From contig NZ_ALJC01000077.1 in the NCBI RefSeq assembly GCF_000282975.1, forward strand, positions 1 through 36,662: DNA of 36,662 bases. The letters run 5' to 3'. Below are positions 35,763 through 36,662 of the stretch, piece after piece. Below the pieces are notes generated by a model. That model did not search any database. It was not told the DNA's origin and saw only the letters and a program-made list of their open reading frames with translations. The position numbers and the translations under genes were made by a program. The stretch's first letter is position 1. Every line of letters begins with the position of its first letter. The stretch comes from Pseudomonas psychrophila HA-4 (GTDB taxonomy: Bacteria > Pseudomonadota > Gammaproteobacteria > Pseudomonadales > Pseudomonadaceae).

Positions 35763-35879
35763 GAGAGCCATGTGTTAAGCGCCTGCCGGTGGCGTGACAG
35801 AGGTGGAGTATTGCTCGAAAGCGTGATTAGCGGGTGGTGCGGTCTGCTCAAAGGTGACTACGCGTAAAGACGAGGTTTT

Positions 35880-35912
35880 GCAGAATCGTGCAAGCCTGGG
35901 GCAGAAATCGAC
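35880..35912 (-). promoter_or_regulatory. AraC-type operator, copy 2 (ABM side)
   Basis: Read on the minus strand, this site contains TTCTGC twice with a 21-bp period, starting at 35906 and 35885. It is the inverted counterpart of 35730-35762. TTAAGCT (35935-35941) follows after 22 bp towards the ABM gene, mirroring the arrangement on the other side. The spacer 35763-35879 between the two sites holds no gene. Confidence 0.72.
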
Positions 35913-35984
35913 TAACGCCGTCGGGCGCAGGGCCTTAAGCTTTGAACCTCCCCCCCAATGTCACTTTCCTTTGTGGAGGCCTTC

Positions 35985-36314
35985 ATGCCCCAGCACACTG
36001 CTGTCAGTCATATGACGTTGGTTCGCGCTCGCGTCGGGTGTTCGGCGAAAGTCCACGCCTGTTTGAACCAACTGATTGAGCCGTCCCGGCTAACGCCCGG
36101 TTGCCTGCACTTTGCCCTGCAGCATTGCGACAGTGACCCGTTGCTGTGGCACATCGCCGGTTACTGGGCGAGTGAGCCTGCGATGCAGGCGTACTTCAAT
36201 TCCCCGTTGATGGACGTCTTCAGCGTGTTGCTCAACCAGCAAATGGTCGACAGCCTGGACTTTCAGACTTTCAACGAACACGCGTCTGCCCACCTGCACA
36301 AGCAGGCCAGTTAA
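35985..36314 (+). CDS. ABM-superfamily (antibiotic biosynthesis monooxygenase-like) protein
   Basis: The 109-residue protein fits the small dimeric ferredoxin-like ABM fold: MTLVRARVGCSAKVHACLNQLIEPSRLTPGCLHFALQHCDSDPLLWHIAGYWASEPAMQAYFNSPLMDVF, with the TPGCLHF and WASEPAMQAYF blocks typical of YgiN/ABM proteins. Members oxidise quinols or polyketides without cofactors or act in quinone handling. ATG 35985 has TGGAGG 5 nt ahead; ATG 35958 has none. It is divergent from the AraC regulator and probably activated by it. Confidence 0.82.
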   Translation: MPQHTAVSHMTLVRARVGCSAKVHACLNQLIEPSRLTPGCLHFALQHCDSDPLLWHIAGYWASEPAMQAYFNSPLMDVFSVLLNQQMVDSLDFQTFNEHASAHLHKQAS

Positions 36315-36355
36315 GCGGGTAGAATGCCGTCTTTTCTCTGGCCGGAATGTGAAGC

Positions 36356-36598
36356 ATGGCGCGTAAAGAATTTGCACAATTTGAAGCGGTATCGGCGGTT
36401 GTCCCGGTAGAACTGGGTGTTCCGGGTGCTTACAACGCAGCGATTGCAGTCAAAGCCTTGTACGAAGGTGGAGCACCGCGCTTTCATAAAGTCCTGATTG
36501 AGCAGACCTTTGCAACCGCCACGGCAGCCGATGCCGCAGCGCAGCAGCGATTGCAAAACCTGCAAGACGTTACTGAAGACGGTGAACTGGTTTGGTAG
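36356..36598 (+). CDS. conserved-looking hypothetical protein, 80 residues
   Basis: The product MARKEFAQFEAVSAVVPVEL continues to GELVW, with alanine-rich helices and no signal peptide or membrane segment. It starts 41 bp after the ABM stop with a TAGAAT box (36320-36325) in between that may be a -10 element. Codon use resembles neighbouring genes. I recognise no family. Its stop abuts the end of a minus-strand frame. Confidence 0.7.
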   Translation: MARKEFAQFEAVSAVVPVELGVPGAYNAAIAVKALYEGGAPRFHKVLIEQTFATATAADAAAQQRLQNLQDVTEDGELVW

Positions 36599-36662
36599 TC
36601 ATCGTGGGCGGTGCATTTTGAACAGCGCCTCAGGGCCGAGCTGGAAATAATCCGCCGGCCCG
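36599..36662 (-). CDS. C-terminal end of a minus-strand gene, cut by window edge
   Basis: On the minus strand the frame from 36661 reads GPADYFQLGPEALFKMHRPR and stops at TGA (36601-36599), directly after the stop of the plus-strand gene. The composition looks like real coding sequence, but only 20 residues are visible, so identity cannot be given. Confidence 0.4.
   Translation of the reverse strand, partial: GPADYFQLGPEALFKMHRPR

Noticed and set aside
35666..35851. 62-residue N-terminal extension of the AraC regulator
   Set aside because: It would run through the promoter and operator copy 1; ATG 35665 has GAGGAAA and gives the usual length.

Overview
The window is a stretch of a Pseudomonas chromosome. 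The gene content and order from ampG through ATL, DUF481, SDR, HugZ, fxsA, groES-groEL, colRS, methyltransferase-inaA, the imelysin cluster (icmP), bifA and sodB to argO/argP follow, from memory, the P. aeruginosa PA4360-PA4393 block. The GC-rich codon use, REP-like repeats and an AraC-type PobR next to pobA point to the P. fluorescens/putida side of the genus. Most of the window is core genome; I see no phage, insertion sequence or CRISPR array.

Layout. Bases 1-319 hold the 5' part of an initiator tRNA-Met gene (minus strand) with a near-consensus promoter, facing away from an SOS-controlled dinB (320-1387). A proS-lipoprotein pair and an ampG-ATL pair follow on the minus strand (1443-6174). 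DUF481 (plus) converges on an SDR gene (minus), and hugZ-like and fxsA lead into the heat-shock operon groES-groEL (to 11732). colR-colS and a three-gene operon (SAM methyltransferase, InaA/WapQ kinase, small exported protein) form an outer-membrane/LPS homeostasis block (11972-15747). On the minus strand, DUF1513, a second imelysin, a DUF1111 di-haem protein and icmP make up a cell-envelope iron/haem cluster (15847-21275). Next come bifA (c-di-GMP phosphodiesterase), sodB, and argO facing argP.

From 26262 on, the genes are more accessory: an extended SDR with an altered catalytic motif, a membrane-anchored coiled-coil protein, a DHA2 efflux pump behind pobA, the regulator pobR, a LysR / MBL-fold / NAD(P)-binding module, an AraC regulator facing an ABM-family monooxygenase, an unrecognised 80-residue protein, and the tail of a minus-strand gene.

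The most striking non-coding signal lies between the AraC regulator and the ABM gene. A 33-bp site occurs twice in inverted orientation (26 of 33 positions identical). Each copy contains TTCTGC-like half-sites 21 bp apart, and each is followed, exactly 22 nt towards its own gene, by the same TTAAGCT. The two divergent promoters look like matched targets of one AraC-family protein. Several reading frames begin well inside the longest open frame (for example hugZ-like and bifA at UUG codons); start calls below follow the Shine-Dalgarno sequences.
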